From: Pseudomonas palleroniana
GTDB lineage: Bacteria; Pseudomonadota; Gammaproteobacteria; Pseudomonadales; Pseudomonadaceae
Direction of reading: 5' to 3'
NCBI RefSeq assembly: GCF_003031675.1
Contig: NZ_PYWX01000032.1
Coordinates: 152,177-216,176, forward strand
Length of the DNA stretch: 64,000 nucleotides
A program made the translations under genes and the position numbers. Below, one piece after another: positions 43,923 through 53,434 of the stretch (its first letter is position 1; every line of letters starts with the position of its first letter). Below the pieces are notes generated by a model, which was not told where the DNA came from, did not search any database, and saw nothing but the letters and a program-made list of their open reading frames with translations.

Positions 43923-44130
43923 TCCAGTACCTTGTCAGTGCCGAGTGCAGCTTGATGGCACTGCCGCTTCAAAAAACGCATTTTTTATAAGGCCGTGGCG
44001 CACAGTGCCAGCGGACCGGGTCCTTACTTTCTTATGGGGTCGGCTCTGGGTCGGGGGGTAACGAAAGCTCCTGCAGGTGAGCGCGGTAGTGGGTGATGAA
44101 AGGGTTAAGCAAAGCTTGTGCCTAAACCAC
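43923..44130. other. Upstream region of the ATP-grasp operon
   Basis: No gene is seen. An AT-rich patch (AAAAAACGCATTTTTTATAA, about 43974-43993) is the probable promoter area for the minus-strand ATP-grasp operon. The stretch then runs into a REPIN. Confidence 0.4.
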
Positions 44131-44227
44131 CTGTAGTGAGCGAGCTTGCTCGCGCTGGGCTGCGCAGCGGCCCCAACAAAAACGGGAGCGCTGCGCACTC
44201 CAGCGCGAGCAAGCTCGCTCACTACAG
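44131..44227. repeat. REPIN (TAGTGAGCGAGCTTGCTCGC type)
   Basis: Left arm CTGTAGTGAGCGAGCTTGCT and its exact complement on the right flank a spacer with the dyad GGGCTGCGCAGCGG. It lies in the divergent region between the ATP-grasp operon and the gene at 44324. The arms belong to the same REP family as the outer arms of the two nested repeats. Confidence 0.9.
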
Positions 44228-44323
44228 GGGCAGGCGGTGCGCCAAATGGGTGCGTGACAATGTTTGAACTTCACCTTGCCGTGATTCTTCTAACGACACT
44301 TGACACCTTAATGGAGCACCGCC

Positions 44324-44869
44324 GTGCCCAGAATCATCTCGCCGGATACTCCCGAAGCGGCGCTGACCGATCACAGCGAACACAACGCCAAGATCTTCGG
44401 CTCGCCCAAGGACCGCCTGGATTTCTATCGCCGAGAGATCCAATACGAAACCAGCATCCTGGCCAACCGCACCGATGCTTACCTCACCGCGCAGTCATTT
44501 CTGGTGATTGCGTTCGTCTCGGGCATGGGCAATCTCAATCCCGAGTGGGGCAAATTCTTCACGCTGGTGGTGCCGGTATTCCTCGCCGCCCTGGGCATCC
44601 TCAGTTCGTTGAACGCCTGGCCGGGTATCCGCGCCGCCTACGAAATCATCGACCATTGGCACTACAAGCAGAGCGAACTGCTGCGCAGCGAGCCGGTGAT
44701 GGGGCTGGCGTATGACGATTCGCCGCTGTTCTGCGAAACGGAGTCATCGCACAAGGGCTATCGCAAGTCGCTGTTGTTTTCGATGCGTGCGCCCTGGTTG
44801 TTCATGGTGTTCTGGGTAGTGCTGGGCGCCTATGCGTTCTACATCCAGGTGGATAACCCGGTGTCTTGA
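44324..44869 (+). CDS. Membrane protein of unknown function, 181 residues
   Basis: There are two hydrophobic segments near residues 55-98 (FLVIAFVSGMG region and FFTLVVPVFLAALGILSSLN) and a third near 155-175 (APWLFMVFWVVLGAYAFYI). The soluble N-terminus and the middle are charged: DRLDFYRREIQYETSILANR, then a long stretch that would be cytoplasmic. The start is GTG with GGAG eight bases upstream. I do not recognise a function; small proteins of this kind (RipA/DUF-type) occur in soil pseudomonads. Two very small genes follow on the same strand. Confidence 0.75.
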   Translation: MPRIISPDTPEAALTDHSEHNAKIFGSPKDRLDFYRREIQYETSILANRTDAYLTAQSFLVIAFVSGMGNLNPEWGKFFTLVVPVFLAALGILSSLNAWPGIRAAYEIIDHWHYKQSELLRSEPVMGLAYDDSPLFCETESSHKGYRKSLLFSMRAPWLFMVFWVVLGAYAFYIQVDNPVS

Positions 44870-44939
44870 ATCAATTGAACTTCAGCGCCGGGAGCGTGCC
44901 CTTAACTTTACCCGGCCGATATTTTCCAAGAGGTGCCCC

Positions 44940-45107
44940 ATGAACCCACACCCACACCCACAACCTGCCACCGGTGCCGATGCCCCCAAGGACCCGACGC
45001 CAGCTAAAGACCCCAAGGCCAAGGAAAACGACTACAGTCCAGACTTCAAGCCCGAGCGCGAGCCCAAGCCTGAAACCGATGCCGATATCGATACCCAAGG
45101 CGGTTAG
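44940..45107 (+). CDS. Small Pro/Lys/Asp-rich protein, 55 residues
   Basis: AAGAGG precedes an ATG opening a hydrophilic, apparently disordered protein (MNPHPHPQPATGADAPKDPT, then charged Lys/Glu/Asp repeats such as KPEREPKPETD). There is no signal peptide, membrane segment or Cys. Function is unknown. It lies 70 bases after the membrane-protein gene and 11 bases before another tiny acidic gene, so the three may form one transcript. Confidence 0.55.
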   Translation: MNPHPHPQPATGADAPKDPTPAKDPKAKENDYSPDFKPEREPKPETDADIDTQGG

Positions 45108-45118
45108 AGGGAACGGTC

Positions 45119-45253
45119 ATGTCAAAAGAGCCTGATGAAGAACTCAACGACCCCGGCAATGAAGACCCGGGGTCGTTGATGGATGATGCACAAGTACCGC
45201 TCAAACCGTTGGATGAAGCGCCGCAGGCCGGCACTACAGAGCCCCAGGATTGA
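45119..45253 (+). CDS. Small acidic protein, 44 residues
   Basis: This ORF is too short for ordinary gene calling, but GAGGGAACGGTC precedes an ATG that opens MSKEPDEELNDPGNEDPGSL, ending GTTEPQD. It is strongly acidic and probably disordered. It is convergent with the large toxin gene, with 11 bases between the stops. Function is unknown; acidic small proteins sometimes serve as immunity or mimic proteins, but nothing here shows that. Confidence 0.5.
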   Translation: MSKEPDEELNDPGNEDPGSLMDDAQVPLKPLDEAPQAGTTEPQD

Positions 45254-45264
45254 GCCTCTTCAGG

Positions 45265-48200
45265 TCAGGCGTTGATCCAGGAGTGTTCAGCGCCAATCCT
45301 GACCTGGAACTTGTAGTGAAGCGGATAGTAATGCTGCTTGAGGTTGTCCAGCTGTTTGTCCAGCGTTTGCGGGGGAACGATGCCGCGACGCGTGTAGTAC
45401 TGACGAACATCGTTTTCAATGTTAACTATCGGGCCGTGTGATTCGAGCTTTCCGTTGACTAGCCGCGACTCCTTGGTCATGCCGTCAAAGCCCAAGTCGT
45501 ACATGTCAGGCCGTTGCGACTTGAGCACCTTGTTGAACAGCGTTGGCCCCACAGTCTCAAAAATCTTGCCCTCATAGAGATTGAATTCAGGGGTGTATTG
45601 CACTCGGCCGTCAGGCCCACGGCCCACCGTAGGCCGGTTCGCCGCAAAGTAGGCTTTGTTGGCCGAAAAGCTGGTTTTCATTTCATCAATCACTGCGGTG
45701 ATGACCGGGTTGCCTGCTTGTGTGCCGAAATTGCTGGTGTTGTAGAACGGCTTATAGCCGGTGAGGCTATGGGCAACCGGTTTGTTGAGCAGCACATCAC
45801 TCGCACCGGCATTTAACCCGTCAGCCCCGACCTTTGCCTGGATCACATCATCGGTATCCAGATAGAACCCACCATACTTGTTGAGGATAGGGTACCGGGC
45901 AACGTCTGAAGCGGCGGCCAGGTTTTTCCCTTGTCCCTGTCGAAAGTAGTCATACATCCCATCGCCTTTCAGCTGTTTGAAGACGTCATCCTCGCGCAGG
46001 TTCCTGACTTCCAGGCCGGGAGCCTTGCTTTCCAGGGTGCGCTTTATCTGGTTGAAAATGGCTGGGGTGTCAGCATCCACATGCAGGATGGACTTGTAAC
46101 CGGGAGCCTGGGCGGCGTTGTTGAGCAGGGTATCCATCAGCTTGGGCGGGAGCTCTTGACCCGCCCAGAAATAGTGAAGGTTTCTGGGGATCGGCTTCAC
46201 ATCGTTGGGGATTTTCACGGCCGAAGGCGGCAGGACATCAACGAACGAGTAGGTATGCGCATCTGCCTTTCTGGCTTTTATGAATTCGTTGAACGGCCCG
46301 CGTTGCCACTTGCCCTTGGCGCTTCGCCAGAAATAGGCAGGGTTGAGCGGATCGATACCGGTGGACAGGTTGCTTTCTTTAAAGGCTCCCGCCGAACTGT
46401 CGAAGATGACGTTATGTTCGACGCCCTTGTAGTTGAGCGTGAACGGAGTGGTTGAGTTTTCCACGACTTTAATGTCGTCCATGGGCACGACATAGGTGCT
46501 GTCGCCCAATTTCCAACGCAAGGGTGCGTCACTCTTGCCGCCCAGCAAACGCGCAGTTCTGGCGGCAGGTTCCCATCCTGAGGCTCCCAGATCCCTGACC
46601 GGAATGTCCGGCCCCGTGCCCTGGGGATGCCGGATGACACGTTGTCCGTCTTTAAGCTTGGATTTGTAAAGCACCCCGTCGATCTTCACGTATTCATTCC
46701 GGCCACGGCCCACATAGACATTGCCTTGCAAGCCCTTGGCCGAGAGCTCGTCAGCCGCGATGTACTTGGCTTCATAACCCAGGAGGTCCGGGTCCAGGGG
46801 CCGGACCTCGCCGCCAGCCGCGATTCGGTGAGGGGTGAAGTCTTTCAAAGGTGGCCCGAAGGGTTGTTTCTTGAACGCATCGTATCGGTGCCAGTTACCT
46901 TGAACCATGACCGCGATGTCTTCCACCGTCTGTTGTCCAGCCTTTAACCGTCCGCTTGCCGCCAGGCCGTATTGCTGACTGGCGGCCTTGACGGCATCAG
47001 CGCTGCCGATCGCGTGCAAGCTGTCGGCGGTATTGGCGCCAGCAGGAGCCACCCGGAAGTTATCCAGCGGTTTGCCGAAGGCTTGCTGGGTATGCGGGTC
47101 AAAGGCGTACCAGCGACCTGATGCCTCATCGAATTTGGCAAGGGCTTGGCTTTCCACCGTGTGATTGAGTGCCCTGTAGGTGCCTTCGGCGATGTCCGGC
47201 TTTTTGGCCAGCTCAAGCAGGTTGACACTACGCTGGCCACGTAGATGTTGAATCCCGCGGTAGGTGGCGCCGGCTGCCGTTATGACTGCCTTCTTGCCTG
47301 CCTGCAGGACACCCAGCGCCAGGTCATCGACACCGCTCAAGGGGTTCAGCGCGCCCACCGCTGCCCGGCCAATGATTTTGCCTGCATGGCCCACCCTTGA
47401 AAGGGCTGACGCGCCTGCGACAACGCCTTTCGCACCTTTGAGTGCGCCACCAATGCCGATTGCAAAACCGAACAGGTCGACAACAACTTCAACAATGCCT
47501 TCCTTGATCCTGCCGTTGATGATGTTCTCGATGCCTGATTTGAATGGAATCAAGCCGACGACGATTTGTTCAATCCTCTCGTGCAGCGGTACCTGGGTGT
47601 CGAAGGTCGTGGCACCTTTGGCATAACGCTCGACCTCGGGCAGGCGCATGTCGTCGAGCACCGCATCGACGATGTAGCGGGTCCGGACACTGCTGAAACT
47701 GTCAGGCGCGCCTCGGGCATCTTTTTTCTCATCCGTAACGTCTGCCGGGTAGTTACCCGCAGGTTTGATCACGTCGTACCGCTTGCCGGGTTGGGGGATG
47801 GTGCCGTTGGTCGGCGGGTATTCATCATAGGTCTGCCCAGGCCGGCGAGTGATGGTGCCCTTGTTTCGATCAATCGCATAGTGGATGACCTTGCCGTTGT
47901 ATTCGGTTTCTACCAACAGCACGCCATCGGCCACTCGTACGGGGTGGTCCGCCCGGTGGTAGCTGACTTCCTTGCGGACCGTCAATTGGCCGAACTGCAG
48001 ATGCTGACGGTCTTCCAGCGGTTGTCTGGCCAGCAGCAATTTGTACTGCGCCGCCGTGGTTTTTTTCAGCGCATCGGAAAAGTCGGTGAATTGTTGCGCG
48101 AACAGGTCTTTTGGGCGTGGCAGGCTTTTCAGCTTTTCGCGAACCTCATCGAAGTTGAACGCGCTGGATGAAGAGACCCAGGCGGCGGGCGTTTGATCAG

Positions 48201-50268
48201 GCTGCTCCTGGTTTTCCTCGGACCTGAACAGGTTGGTGAAGTTACGTGCTTCCTCCTTCCAGAAGTTGGCACGGTTGGGTGTCCAGAACAGAGGGCGTCC
48301 GTCGATGTAACTGTCCAGTATCGAGTAGCGTTCTGGAAAGCGTTTATGTGAGGGCTGTACGGTGATGCATTTTTCGTCGAACCATTTCGGGTCGATGTGC
48401 GGCAGGGCCTTTTTCAGCTGTTCCAGTGCAATGGCCCGAGTGGTCGGGAGTTCCCTTATGTCTGTTTGCGCCGCCTCCTTCAACTCGTTGATCTGGGCGG
48501 TGAACGCCTTGCGCACTTCAACCATGGCCGCTTCGGTCGAGGGATATGCCTGACCGTTGGCGACGGCCCACTGCTTGAGTGCTTTGGCCTGGGCGGCATA
48601 TTCACTTGCGCTGTCCTCATCGGTGACCGGTGCGGTGCTGCCTTCCAGCATGATTTGCGCATAGTTCATCGTTGCCGTGGCACCCGGCGATTTCGCTTCA
48701 ATACGGGCGACCAGGGTGGCGAAGCTGACCCAGCTGTGAGTGCCGGGGACGATCGTGTCCGGGATACCCTTGACCCGGAACTCCGGTGCCAGCCTGGCCA
48801 ACACCAGGTGCGCCTGGATCAGCGCCTTTTCAGGCGACGAAGCCTGCCCACGGGCAACCAGGTGCTCGACCAGTTCCTTGAAAACCGTGGCAGCCGTCTT
48901 GCCCACATTCTCAGGCGAAACCAAGTGATAGCCGCCAATCTTCAAGCCCTGTGCTGCGTCGCTATCAACCTCCAGATGCAGCGCCGCCAGCAGCCAATCG
49001 GTGCCGGGGCCTTTGACACCGCGCGCGGCAAAGACTGCTTGAATGGCGTCGCCCAGGGCCTTGCCCCTGGGGGAGCTGATCAAGGCTTCAATCATCAGGC
49101 GCGGGTTGTCGAGCTCGGCGGGAGAGATCGACCGATTGTCCAGCAGGTAGTCCAAGACAGTTTTGAACGGGCTCAGCTTAATGTTGCCGAACGTGCCGCC
49201 CTGAATATCCGCATTGAGCTGTTGCAGGCTCTCCTGGTCAAGCCACCTCAGCGCACCGCTGAGGTTCCCCCGCACAGCCGCCTTGGGTGTGGGAGTGGAG
49301 AGGACGGTCGCGAGGTTGACCAGCTCTTCGTGACGGGTTGGCAAGTGCAACCCGTGGTCCGTGAGGTATTGTAAAAGCGAGACGGTCGGGGACTGGCCGC
49401 CGCTTGAGGGACGGTAGCTGCTGTCAGCAGACAGGTTGAGTGTCCTGGCTTTCAGTTCATACGTAATCTGCCCATCATATTCGACGCCATTCTCCACGGA
49501 TGCCGCCAGGTGTCTGAGTTCGCCGGCAGCCTGATGTCGGTTGTGGATATCGCCTGTAAACGCTTTCTGGTTCTGGAGTGCTTCCTCGCTGCGCGATTCG
49601 ATCAAGTGTTTCGACGTGCCTGGATCGAGCGGGGTGAACCCCTGGTTTCGATCGATTTCTGCCGCACGCTCACGCATCGCCGGCCCGGTGAGGTCCTGCC
49701 GCTCGTTGTAAAACCGGCCGATCAACCACCAGGCAACCGGTTCATCTGGAACACTGACCGGCGGCTTGAACCAGGTATCGGCATGGCCTGCGGCAATAAC
49801 CCTGGCGGCATTCAGAACCGGGCCGCTGATAGCCGCCCAGTGCGGGTCGTCTTGCCCGACCGTATGGAGTTTTTGTTCGGGATCACGCGCCCGCGTGAGC
49901 GTAAAGCTGATCTGGCCCGAGGTGGCATTGAGCTTGATCGATGCCGTGTCGATCCCTTGGTCTCGGATCCACTGCAGCACGTCGGGGGACTGAAAGGCGT
50001 TATGCAACTGTGTCCACCACTGACCGAAGGTGGAGGAGGGAGGAAGCTGGCCAATAGTGATGTTTCGTTCACGGTTGGCCGCCAGGAGCAACGCGCTGTG
50101 ATACTCCGTTGTTGCAAGCTCACGATCACCCTCGGGGCGTGAACCTTCAGCCGGTGCCGAGGGGGCGGGAAACTCACGCGCTTGCCCGGAAAGCTGCGGC
50201 GGGTTGGCGGTTGTCGGGGCGGGGGGAGGACGGTGTTGCGTGGCATGGGAGAGCGAAACAGTGTTCAT
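45265..50268 (-). CDS. Large toxin with C-terminal TcdA/TcdB-type glycosyltransferase domain
   Basis: This 1667-residue protein has no signal peptide. The long N-terminal and central scaffold resembles the dermonecrotic-toxin-domain proteins of pseudomonads. A hydrophobic stretch near 915-965 (EVVVDLFGFAIGIGGALKGA, VVAGASAL) could insert into membranes. From about 1360 the sequence turns into a GT-A glycosyltransferase: PRNLHYFWAGQELP, then NLAAASDVARYPILNKYGGF and YLDTDD with the DXD pair Asp1471/Asp1473, closely like the clostridial glucosylating toxins. It probably modifies host proteins. The frame is open to 51126; ATG 50268 is preferred, 50325 is possible. No immunity gene is adjacent. 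Confidence 0.82.
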   Translation of the reverse strand: MNTVSLSHATQHRPPPAPTTANPPQLSGQAREFPAPSAPAEGSRPEGDRELATTEYHSALLLAANRERNITIGQLPPSSTFGQWWTQLHNAFQSPDVLQWIRDQGIDTASIKLNATSGQISFTLTRARDPEQKLHTVGQDDPHWAAISGPVLNAARVIAAGHADTWFKPPVSVPDEPVAWWLIGRFYNERQDLTGPAMRERAAEIDRNQGFTPLDPGTSKHLIESRSEEALQNQKAFTGDIHNRHQAAGELRHLAASVENGVEYDGQITYELKARTLNLSADSSYRPSSGGQSPTVSLLQYLTDHGLHLPTRHEELVNLATVLSTPTPKAAVRGNLSGALRWLDQESLQQLNADIQGGTFGNIKLSPFKTVLDYLLDNRSISPAELDNPRLMIEALISSPRGKALGDAIQAVFAARGVKGPGTDWLLAALHLEVDSDAAQGLKIGGYHLVSPENVGKTAATVFKELVEHLVARGQASSPEKALIQAHLVLARLAPEFRVKGIPDTIVPGTHSWVSFATLVARIEAKSPGATATMNYAQIMLEGSTAPVTDEDSASEYAAQAKALKQWAVANGQAYPSTEAAMVEVRKAFTAQINELKEAAQTDIRELPTTRAIALEQLKKALPHIDPKWFDEKCITVQPSHKRFPERYSILDSYIDGRPLFWTPNRANFWKEEARNFTNLFRSEENQEQPDQTPAAWVSSSSAFNFDEVREKLKSLPRPKDLFAQQFTDFSDALKKTTAAQYKLLLARQPLEDRQHLQFGQLTVRKEVSYHRADHPVRVADGVLLVETEYNGKVIHYAIDRNKGTITRRPGQTYDEYPPTNGTIPQPGKRYDVIKPAGNYPADVTDEKKDARGAPDSFSSVRTRYIVDAVLDDMRLPEVERYAKGATTFDTQVPLHERIEQIVVGLIPFKSGIENIINGRIKEGIVEVVVDLFGFAIGIGGALKGAKGVVAGASALSRVGHAGKIIGRAAVGALNPLSGVDDLALGVLQAGKKAVITAAGATYRGIQHLRGQRSVNLLELAKKPDIAEGTYRALNHTVESQALAKFDEASGRWYAFDPHTQQAFGKPLDNFRVAPAGANTADSLHAIGSADAVKAASQQYGLAASGRLKAGQQTVEDIAVMVQGNWHRYDAFKKQPFGPPLKDFTPHRIAAGGEVRPLDPDLLGYEAKYIAADELSAKGLQGNVYVGRGRNEYVKIDGVLYKSKLKDGQRVIRHPQGTGPDIPVRDLGASGWEPAARTARLLGGKSDAPLRWKLGDSTYVVPMDDIKVVENSTTPFTLNYKGVEHNVIFDSSAGAFKESNLSTGIDPLNPAYFWRSAKGKWQRGPFNEFIKARKADAHTYSFVDVLPPSAVKIPNDVKPIPRNLHYFWAGQELPPKLMDTLLNNAAQAPGYKSILHVDADTPAIFNQIKRTLESKAPGLEVRNLREDDVFKQLKGDGMYDYFRQGQGKNLAAASDVARYPILNKYGGFYLDTDDVIQAKVGADGLNAGASDVLLNKPVAHSLTGYKPFYNTSNFGTQAGNPVITAVIDEMKTSFSANKAYFAANRPTVGRGPDGRVQYTPEFNLYEGKIFETVGPTLFNKVLKSQRPDMYDLGFDGMTKESRLVNGKLESHGPIVNIENDVRQYYTRRGIVPPQTLDKQLDNLKQHYYPLHYKFQVRIGAEHSWINA

Positions 50269-50535
50269 GAGGTTGGTCACCGACAGGGTATGGATTACGC
50301 CCGGGCTCACTAAGTCCCGTGGCATTGTCCTTGTGTCGCCATGCGCCCCGTTTTGATTCCTCGCTTCTGCCGGCAGGTCCTGTGCCTTGTGTTTCCACTC
50401 TTTGCGCCAAAGGCTTTTGTGTCGAGCCGCCTTGATTGATTGGACGGCTACGGAGTTTGAACTATGTTGAGCGCATCCATCCGTTCGCACTTGGACGGAC
50501 CCGCGCTTATTTCTTTTTGAACGAGAGGCTCCGGC

Positions 50536-51756
50536 ATGCGGTTTTCCCCCTTCGTTGAACGAATTACAGGGCAGGGCGTCGCTGCCTGGGACATACACCA
50601 CGCCGCGTTTCACGCCGCCAGCCAGGGCGAGGACATCATTATCCTCAGCGTCGGCGACCCCGATTTCGCCACGCCATCCTTCATTACCGATGCCGCCGTC
50701 GGCGCCCTGCGCGAGGGCGATACCCACTACACCGAGATCCCCGGCCGCCAGACCCTGCGCGACGCGGTGGCGGCGCGCTACAGCAACAGCCTGGGGCGCG
50801 CCGTAGGCGCCGAAAACGTCATCATTGTGCCCGGCGCACAAAATGCATTGTTCATCAGCTCCCTGTGCCTGTTGCAGGCCGGGGATGAAGTGCTGGTGCT
50901 CGACCCGATGTACGTCACCTACGAAGCCACGCTCAACGCCAGCGGCGCGACCCTGGTACGTGTGCCGTGCTTGCCGGAGTCCGGCTTTCGCCTGGACGCG
51001 CAGGCGCTCGCCGCGGCGATCACCCCGCGTACCCGAGCGATCTTCTTCTCCAACCCGAACAACCCCACCGGCGTGGTACTTGACCCTCGGGAGCTGCAAG
51101 CCATCGCCGACCTGGCCGTGGCCCATGACCTATGGGTGGTGGTCGACGAGGTGTATGAAAGCCTGGTGTTCGACGGCCAGTACCACAGCCTGGCCGCGTT
51201 GCCGGGTATGGCCGAACGCTGCATCGTGATTGGCAGCTTGTCCAAGTCCCACGCCATGACCGGTTGGCGCATCGGCTGGATCATCGCCGCGCCGCAGATG
51301 GTGGTGCACGCACAAACCCTGGTGCTGAGCATGCTTTACGGTGTGCCGGGGTTTGTGATGGAAGCCGCCACGGCGGCGGTGCTGGCCCATGATGACGTGA
51401 CCCAGGGCATGCGCGAGATCTACCGGCGCCGACGTGATTTGGTGGTGGCCGCGCTGAGTCTCTGCCCTGGCATCCAGGTGCAGGCACCCCAAGCCGGTAT
51501 GTTTGTGCTGGTGGACATACGGGGGACCGGCCTCAGTTCCCTGGACTTCGCCTGGCGACTGTTTCGCGAAGCCGGCGTGTCGGTCCTCGATGCGGCGGCC
51601 TTTGGTGAGCCCGCCCAGGGTTTTGTGCGCTTGTCGTTCACCCTTGGCGAAGTACGCCTGGCCCAGGCGTGCCAGCGTATCGCAGGCTTTGTGACCAAGT
51701 TGGCCGATGAGCGCGGTGACTGCAGCCTGGGTCGTCATGCAGCATCAAATAGCTAG
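50536..51756 (+). CDS. PLP-dependent aminotransferase, class I/II
   Basis: This 406-residue fold-type I aminotransferase resembles the AspC/arginine-pyruvate transaminase group. ITPRTRAIFFSNPNNPTGVV contains the substrate and PLP contact NPNNPTG, and SLSKSHAMTGWRIGW holds the PLP Lys237. Substrate is not decidable from sequence. It lies upstream of the sugar ABC operon on the same strand, but a 145-base gap with an operator-like palindrome separates them. It is divergent from the large toxin gene, sharing a 267-base promoter region in which I see no sure sites. Confidence 0.88.
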   Translation: MRFSPFVERITGQGVAAWDIHHAAFHAASQGEDIIILSVGDPDFATPSFITDAAVGALREGDTHYTEIPGRQTLRDAVAARYSNSLGRAVGAENVIIVPGAQNALFISSLCLLQAGDEVLVLDPMYVTYEATLNASGATLVRVPCLPESGFRLDAQALAAAITPRTRAIFFSNPNNPTGVVLDPRELQAIADLAVAHDLWVVVDEVYESLVFDGQYHSLAALPGMAERCIVIGSLSKSHAMTGWRIGWIIAAPQMVVHAQTLVLSMLYGVPGFVMEAATAAVLAHDDVTQGMREIYRRRRDLVVAALSLCPGIQVQAPQAGMFVLVDIRGTGLSSLDFAWRLFREAGVSVLDAAAFGEPAQGFVRLSFTLGEVRLAQACQRIAGFVTKLADERGDCSLGRHAASNS

Positions 51757-51789
51757 TAACCCGCAGATTCCGCTTTTTTGCTTTGACTG

Positions 51790-51833
51790 AAACGTTTAAC
51801 CAAACGATAAACGGCAAACGCAAGCGCTTGCGT
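51790..51833. promoter_or_regulatory. LacI-type operator region before the sugar operon
   Basis: ACGCAAGCGCTTGCGT (51818-51833) is a perfect 16-bp palindrome with the central CG expected for LacI/PurR-family operators; AAACGTTT (51790-51797) is a second, shorter one. They lie 70-110 bases before the ABC ATPase gene, and the operon encodes its own LacI-type regulator, the probable ligand of these sites. Confidence 0.75.
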
Positions 51834-51901
51834 AAGGAAATGTATCTGATCTAGAGTCGGCAGCATTCGACAACAAAAATAATAAATCCAGGAGCTCAGC
51901 C

Positions 51902-53434
51902 ATGAGCCTTGATCCCTTGCTTGAGATGCAGGGCATCAGCAAAACCTTCAATGGTTTGCGGGTGCTCAAGAACGTCGGCCTGAAGGTCTATCCCGGTGAA
52001 ATTCATGCCCTGATGGGTGAGAACGGCGCCGGCAAGTCGACCCTGATGAAGATTCTTTCCGGCGCTTACCAGGCCGATCCCGGCGGTGAAATCCGCATCG
52101 ACGGCCAGCCCGTTGCCTCCTTCGACCCCGCCACCGCCAAGACCCTCGGCATCGCCGTGATTTATCAGGAACTGAGCCTGTGCCCGAACCTGAGCGTGGC
52201 CGAGAACATCTATCTGGGGCGCGAACGTCGGCGTGGCTGGACCATCGACCGCAAAGGCATGCAGGCCGGCTGCGTCGAGGTGTTGCAACGGTTGGGCGCC
52301 GAGTTCAAGCCCAATACCCTCGTGAGCAGCCTGTCGATTGCCGAGCGTCAACTGGTGGAAATCGCCCGCGCCTTGCATGCGCACGCGCGGATCCTGGTGA
52401 TGGACGAACCGACCACGCCGTTGTCTTCCCGCGAAACCGACCGCCTGTTTGCCCTGATCAAACAGCTGCGCAGCCAGGGCCTGGCGATCATCTATATCAG
52501 TCACCGCATGGCCGAGATCTATGAGTTATCCGACCGGGTCTCGGTACTGCGCGACGGCCAATACATCGGCGAATTGACCCGTGAAGCGCTGTCCGCCGAG
52601 GTGCTGGTAAAAATGATGGTGGGCCGCGACCTCTCGGGGTTCTACAAGAAGGAACACGCGGCGTATAACCCGGGCAACGTGGTGATGCGCGTGCGCGATA
52701 TGGCGGATGGCAAGCGGGTGCGCCGCTGCAGCTTTGATTTGCATGCCGGCGAAGTGCTGGGCATTGCCGGCTTGGTCGGGGCCGGGCGTACCGAGCTGGC
52801 GCGCCTGATTTTCGGCGCCGACCCGCGCACCAGCGGCAGCCTGGAAGTGGTCGGCAAGACCGTCACCCAACTGCGCACCCCGGCCGACGCGATCCGTGCC
52901 GGCGTGGTGTACCTCACCGAAGACCGCAAGGCCCAAGGGCTGTTCCTGGACATGAGCGTGGCCGACAACATCAATGTCTGCGCCTGCGTCCCGGATGCCC
53001 ATGCCGGTGGCGTGCTCGATCGTGGCCATGCGGCACAACGCGCTGCCGCTGCGATCAAGTCGCTGTCGATTCGTGTGGCGTCGGGCAAGGTCAATGTCGG
53101 CGCGTTGTCCGGCGGCAACCAGCAAAAGGTGCTCCTGGCGCGGTTGCTGGAGGTCAAGCCGCACGTGCTGATCCTCGATGAACCGACGCGGGGCGTGGAT
53201 ATCGGCTCCAAGTCGGAGATCTACCGCATCATCAATCAACTGGCGCAGGCGGGCGTGGGCATCGTGGTGATTTCCAGCGAGCTGCCGGAAATCATCGGCA
53301 CCTGCGACCGTGTGCTGATCATGCGCGAAGGCGAGTTGGTCGCCGAAGTCGGCGGGGCTTCCGGCCATGCCATTTCCCAGGAACGTATTATTGACCTCGC
53401 CACTGGTGGCGATCAGGTGGCTGCCCATGGCTGA
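51902..53434 (+). CDS. rbsA: Sugar ABC transporter ATPase, RbsA/XylG type
   Basis: This 510-residue protein has two fused ATPase domains. The first carries Walker [10 protein letters not shown] (Lys45) and [11 protein letters not shown]. The second has the degenerate loop [10 protein letters not shown] typical of this family, plus signature [14 protein letters not shown] and Walker [12 protein letters not shown]. It powers import of a monosaccharide, probably a pentose. It is the first gene of a five-gene operon (ATPase, permease, binding protein, LacI regulator, kinase) and overlaps the permease gene by 8 bases. The symbol reflects family, not proven ribose specificity. Confidence 0.88.
   Translation: MSLDPLLEMQGISKTFNGLRVLKNVGLKVYPGEIHALMGENGAGKSTLMKILSGAYQADPGGEIRIDGQPVASFDPATAKTLGIAVIYQELSLCPNLSVAENIYLGRERRRGWTIDRKGMQAGCVEVLQRLGAEFKPNTLVSSLSIAERQLVEIARALHAHARILVMDEPTTPLSSRETDRLFALIKQLRSQGLAIIYISHRMAEIYELSDRVSVLRDGQYIGELTREALSAEVLVKMMVGRDLSGFYKKEHAAYNPGNVVMRVRDMADGKRVRRCSFDLHAGEVLGIAGLVGAGRTELARLIFGADPRTSGSLEVVGKTVTQLRTPADAIRAGVVYLTEDRKAQGLFLDMSVADNINVCACVPDAHAGGVLDRGHAAQRAAAAIKSLSIRVASGKVNVGALSGGNQQKVLLARLLEVKPHVLILDEPTRGVDIGSKSEIYRIINQLAQAGVGIVVISSELPEIIGTCDRVLIMREGELVAEVGGASGHAISQERIIDLATGGDQVAAHG

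Noticed and set aside
44940..45253. The two tiny acidic ORFs as immunity genes of the large toxin
   Set aside because: They are on the opposite strand, look disordered and lack any resemblance to known immunity families; kept only as an open question.
50326..51126. Upstream extension of the large toxin frame to 51126
   Set aside because: It would run through the divergent promoter and the front of the aminotransferase gene, and the text before residue MNTVSLSH is non-protein-like.
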